The translations under genes were made by a program, and so were the position numbers. Below are positions 6,296 to 7,901 of a stretch of 7,901 nucleotides of DNA, in pieces. The notes under the pieces were generated by a model that had not been told where the DNA came from, ran no database searches, and was given only the letters and a program-made list of their open reading frames with translations. Every line of letters begins with the position of its first letter. The stretch's first letter is position 1. The DNA comes from Candidatus Altimarinota bacterium (lineage in GTDB: Bacteria; Patescibacteriota; Gracilibacteria; Absconditabacterales; Absconditicoccaceae), in contig JALUXR010000074.1 in NCBI GenBank assembly GCA_027013285.1, positions 1 to 7,901 on the forward strand, given 5' to 3'.

Positions 6296-6694
6296 ATGCA
6301 AATGGAACAATATATTTTAAACTGAATTATAATATTTTTTCTAATTATAATTTTAACATTTTTTCAAAAATATTATTATAAATTTCTATATTATTTAAAG
6401 CAGTTTTTTTGATTAAAATATATTATAGACTTTATAATAAGATCTTGAGTTATTTTACATGAGTTTTCACATATTTTCTTTTCATTTTTAGCAACTTTTA
6501 TATGATCTACTATAAATTTTATTATATTTTTATGATTTATAAGTATATTTAGCCTAATTTTTAATTACTTCATTATATTTTGTATAAGTTTTTTATTATG
6601 ATTTAATTTAATTTTTAATAAAAAAAGTAGTAAAATAAATCACTACCTACCCTTTTTTATTTTTCTCCTCAACCTAGAATTTATACCAGAATAA
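6296..6694 (+). CDS. Small integral membrane protein with HExxH motif, 132 aa
   Basis: This gene appears only under UGA=Gly: all six of its glycines are UGA, and there is no GGN codon. It starts one base after the elp3 stop (TAA A ATG), so it is likely translated by coupling; a second ATG two codons later is an alternative start. The protein is very hydrophobic, with about three or four membrane segments: near residues 8-24, around 50-75, 75-100 and near the C-terminus. The segment RSGVILHEFSHIFFSFLATF has HEFSH at residues 55-59, a zincin-type HExxH inside a hydrophobic stretch as in M50-like intramembrane metalloproteases and related putative membrane metal-binding proteins. No NPDG/DG second M50 motif is seen and the length is short for M50, so it may be a minimal, partial or non-catalytic relative. 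Its last 52 bp overlap the convergent 110-aa gene. Its tail is polar (NKKSSKINHY), then a final hydrophobic stretch. Confidence 0.68.
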
Positions 6695-6975
6695 ACAAAT
6701 TTAGTTTCACTAGAATTAGCTAAGAAAACTAATCTATACCCATCTAAATCTTCTCTTAATCAAGTTTGTTTACAAACCACCTTTCTTCCACTTTTATCCC
6801 GAGAAAATTTGTTTAAGTTAGGATTTTCAAGATCGAATATTAATCATTTTTCTAATTTTTCTTCTTCAGAAAATCACTTATTTTTTAAATATCTTTTTCA
6901 TCAAGATTTTATAAGCTTTATCTTCTCAAGTTGCTTTTTTTTCTTTAAAATTCATATTTTATTTGTCCTTACCAT
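6643..6975 (-). CDS. Basic protein of unknown function, 110 aa, overlapping LCP stop
   Basis: The ATG at 6975 overlaps the LCP stop (TAATG), a classic translational-coupling arrangement, and the frame ends in TAG. Six of its ten glycines are UGA. The N-terminus is Lys-rich (ILKKKKQLEKIKLIKSGGKR), the middle reads FSEEEKLEKGL then DLENPNLNKFSRDKSGRKV, and the C-terminal part looks like a folded beta-rich unit (DGYRLVFLANSSETKFVYSG) ending in a basic tail (NSRLRRKIKKG). There is one cysteine and no membrane segment or signal peptide. I do not recognise the family; nucleic-acid binding would fit the charge but is only a guess. Its 3' end overlaps the end of the convergent membrane-protein gene by 52 bp. 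A competing ATG at 6955 in another frame yields only 25 residues. Confidence 0.7.
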
Positions 6976-7901
6976 TATTTTGTTTGATTAGATAAATAAT
7001 CTTGTCACAAAATTAAACTCATATCATAACCACTTCATGAATATTTTACATCTCAAGTTTTATAAGAAATATCTCATATAAAAGTAGTTAATAAACTCTC
7101 AGTTATAGGTTTTTTATTATAAATATAAGAAATATTATTTTTATAAATTTTTCTAGCATTTTTTACATCAACTATATTAAATCAATAATTTTTTAACTTA
7201 AAAGCCAAATCCGATGCAACAGACTTTAAATATCATCTATAATATTTTTTTATAAATCTATTTCATATTCAATTTAAAATCTGTATTTTTGTATTTTCTA
7301 ACCATAATTCTGGATATCATAAAGCTATAAAAGCAAATTTTTGAATATCTTTATAATTCTCAACATTTTTAGCAGTTGCTCATACTGGAAGTAAAACTGC
7401 TTGACCATTAAAATCTGCTCTAACAGCTGGATAAACAAAACAACCTGGAGTTAAATTTTTCCGATATGTTGATTGTAAATAGCAATCTCAATTCAAAACA
7501 TATGAATGAATTTTTATATTTTTAGCATATTTTACAAATCATAAAAGTGTATCAAAACCTAGATCTGTATGCACAGTATCAGTAAATTGCAAATATAAAG
7601 ATTTCATCTTAGAAGGAGAAAATAATATTCATGAACTTACAAATTTATGCAAAATAGCTCTAATTATTTGTTCTTGTCTTGCTGATCTTGAAAAATCACT
7701 AGTACTATGTCTACTTCTTGCATATTTAAGAGCTGTTGCTCAATCTAAATGATGTATTCATTTTGAAATACTAAAAGTAATATAAGTTCGATTTGGCCCG
7801 GGATATCTATGATCCACTAAATTTTCCTTTACATCCACAGTTACTCATCATAAATCATTTACTAATTTTTCAAATCATCAAAAATCAACCAAAACATAGT
7901 A
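6975..7901 (-). CDS. LytR-CpsA-Psr (LCP) family protein with LytR_C domain, N-terminus outside window
   Basis: LCP enzymes transfer glycopolymers from undecaprenyl-pyrophosphate carriers to the cell wall or to protein on the outer face of the membrane. The visible 308 residues start inside the LCP domain: YYVLVDFGGFEKLVNDLGG followed by VTVDV, with Gly18-Gly19 both UGA. Then come LDGATALKYARSRHS (residues 52-66), with the conserved Arg62 and Arg64, and SDFSRSARQ (68-76), the D-x2-R-x2-RQ motif that contacts the pyrophosphate. The C-terminal part matches a LytR_C domain: IQILNGIGN near 207-214, a helix ending in YGFNIVDVKNA, and the closing LILGQDYL. UGG is read normally (ELWLEN), separating Trp from UGA-Gly. 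The N-terminal membrane anchor and start codon lie beyond 7901. Which polymer it ligates in this lineage cannot be told. The 110-aa gene follows with a 1-nt overlap. Confidence 0.93.

Noticed and set aside
5473..6310. Several minus-strand open frames of 71-128 codons
   Set aside because: All are antisense to elp3, whose motifs cover the region; their Phe/Ser/Leu-rich, low-information sequences match antisense shadows.
6702..6733. Inverted repeat TTAGTTT...AAACTAA after the membrane-protein gene
   Set aside because: It has no U tract and lies inside the 110-aa coding sequence; more likely chance than a terminator.
6878..6955. Short minus-strand ORF from ATG at 6955, 25 residues under code 25
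   Set aside because: It ends quickly, whereas the ATG at 6975, overlapping the LCP stop, opens a 110-aa frame that better explains the region.
6809..6991. Plus-strand open frame of 60 codons, Phe-rich
   Set aside because: Antisense to the 110-aa gene and the LCP 3' end; it shows no start signals.
206..7901. UGA read as Trp (genetic code 4)
   Set aside because: The UGAs align with invariant glycines in five families, and normal UGG Trp codons are present, so Trp does not fit.
1..7901. CRISPR arrays, insertion sequences, tRNA genes, attachment sites
   Set aside because: I looked for spaced direct repeats, transposase frames and cloverleaf-like sequences in the short intergenic gaps and saw none.

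Overview
This window comes from a strongly AT-rich bacterial genome that reads UGA as glycine (genetic code 25). That code is known from the candidate phyla Absconditabacteria (SR1) and Gracilibacteria (BD1-5/GN02). The evidence is internal. Nearly every gene here is broken by in-frame UGA under the standard code, and those UGAs fall on family-invariant glycines: the HIGN glycine of CysS, both glycines of the L1 'LGPKGLMP' motif, the 'AGKAT' and 'LGQHG' glycines of L11, the paired glycines after 'MIVL' and the 'SGVGVK' glycines of Elp3, and the 'DLGGVTVDV' glycines of the LCP protein. UGG is still used for Trp, and all stops are TAA or TAG. I cannot tell SR1 from Gracilibacteria from this window.

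Layout. Positions 1-205 hold a minus-strand promoter, a boxA-like element and what may be the extreme 5' end of a 23S rRNA gene running off the left edge. Positions 206-2207 (minus) hold cysS followed by a 171-aa protein of unknown function. Positions 2317-2526 (minus) hold a 69-aa protein of unknown function, set off by a terminator on each side. Positions 2608-3837 (minus) are the L11-L1 ribosomal operon (rplK, rplA). Positions 3838-4112 are a divergent promoter region. Positions 4113-4400 (plus) encode a small acidic coiled-coil protein with its own promoter, Shine-Dalgarno and terminator. Positions 4498-6694 (plus) hold elp3 followed one base later by a small membrane protein with an HExxH motif. 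Positions 6643-7901 (minus) hold a LytR-CpsA-Psr (LCP) gene, 5' end outside the window, whose TAA stop overlaps the ATG of a 110-aa basic protein. That last gene runs convergently into the HExxH gene with a 52-bp overlap.

How the genes fit together. Most of the window is translation machinery: a tRNA synthetase, the L1-stalk and L11 proteins, a wobble-uridine tRNA modification enzyme and possibly 23S rRNA. The right end is cell envelope. Four promoters share one form: a TTGA-type -35, a 16-nt spacer and an AT-rich -10. Two of them, in front of rplK and of the putative 23S gene, are identical in both hexamers and spacer. Only the 95-aa coiled-coil gene has a canonical Shine-Dalgarno; the other visible starts have none.

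The points most worth a second look are the Elp3 enzyme in a UGA=Gly organism, a GC-rich island between rplK and rplA resembling the L1 site of 23S rRNA, the possible stand-alone 23S gene, and the unrecognised small genes that only appear under code 25.
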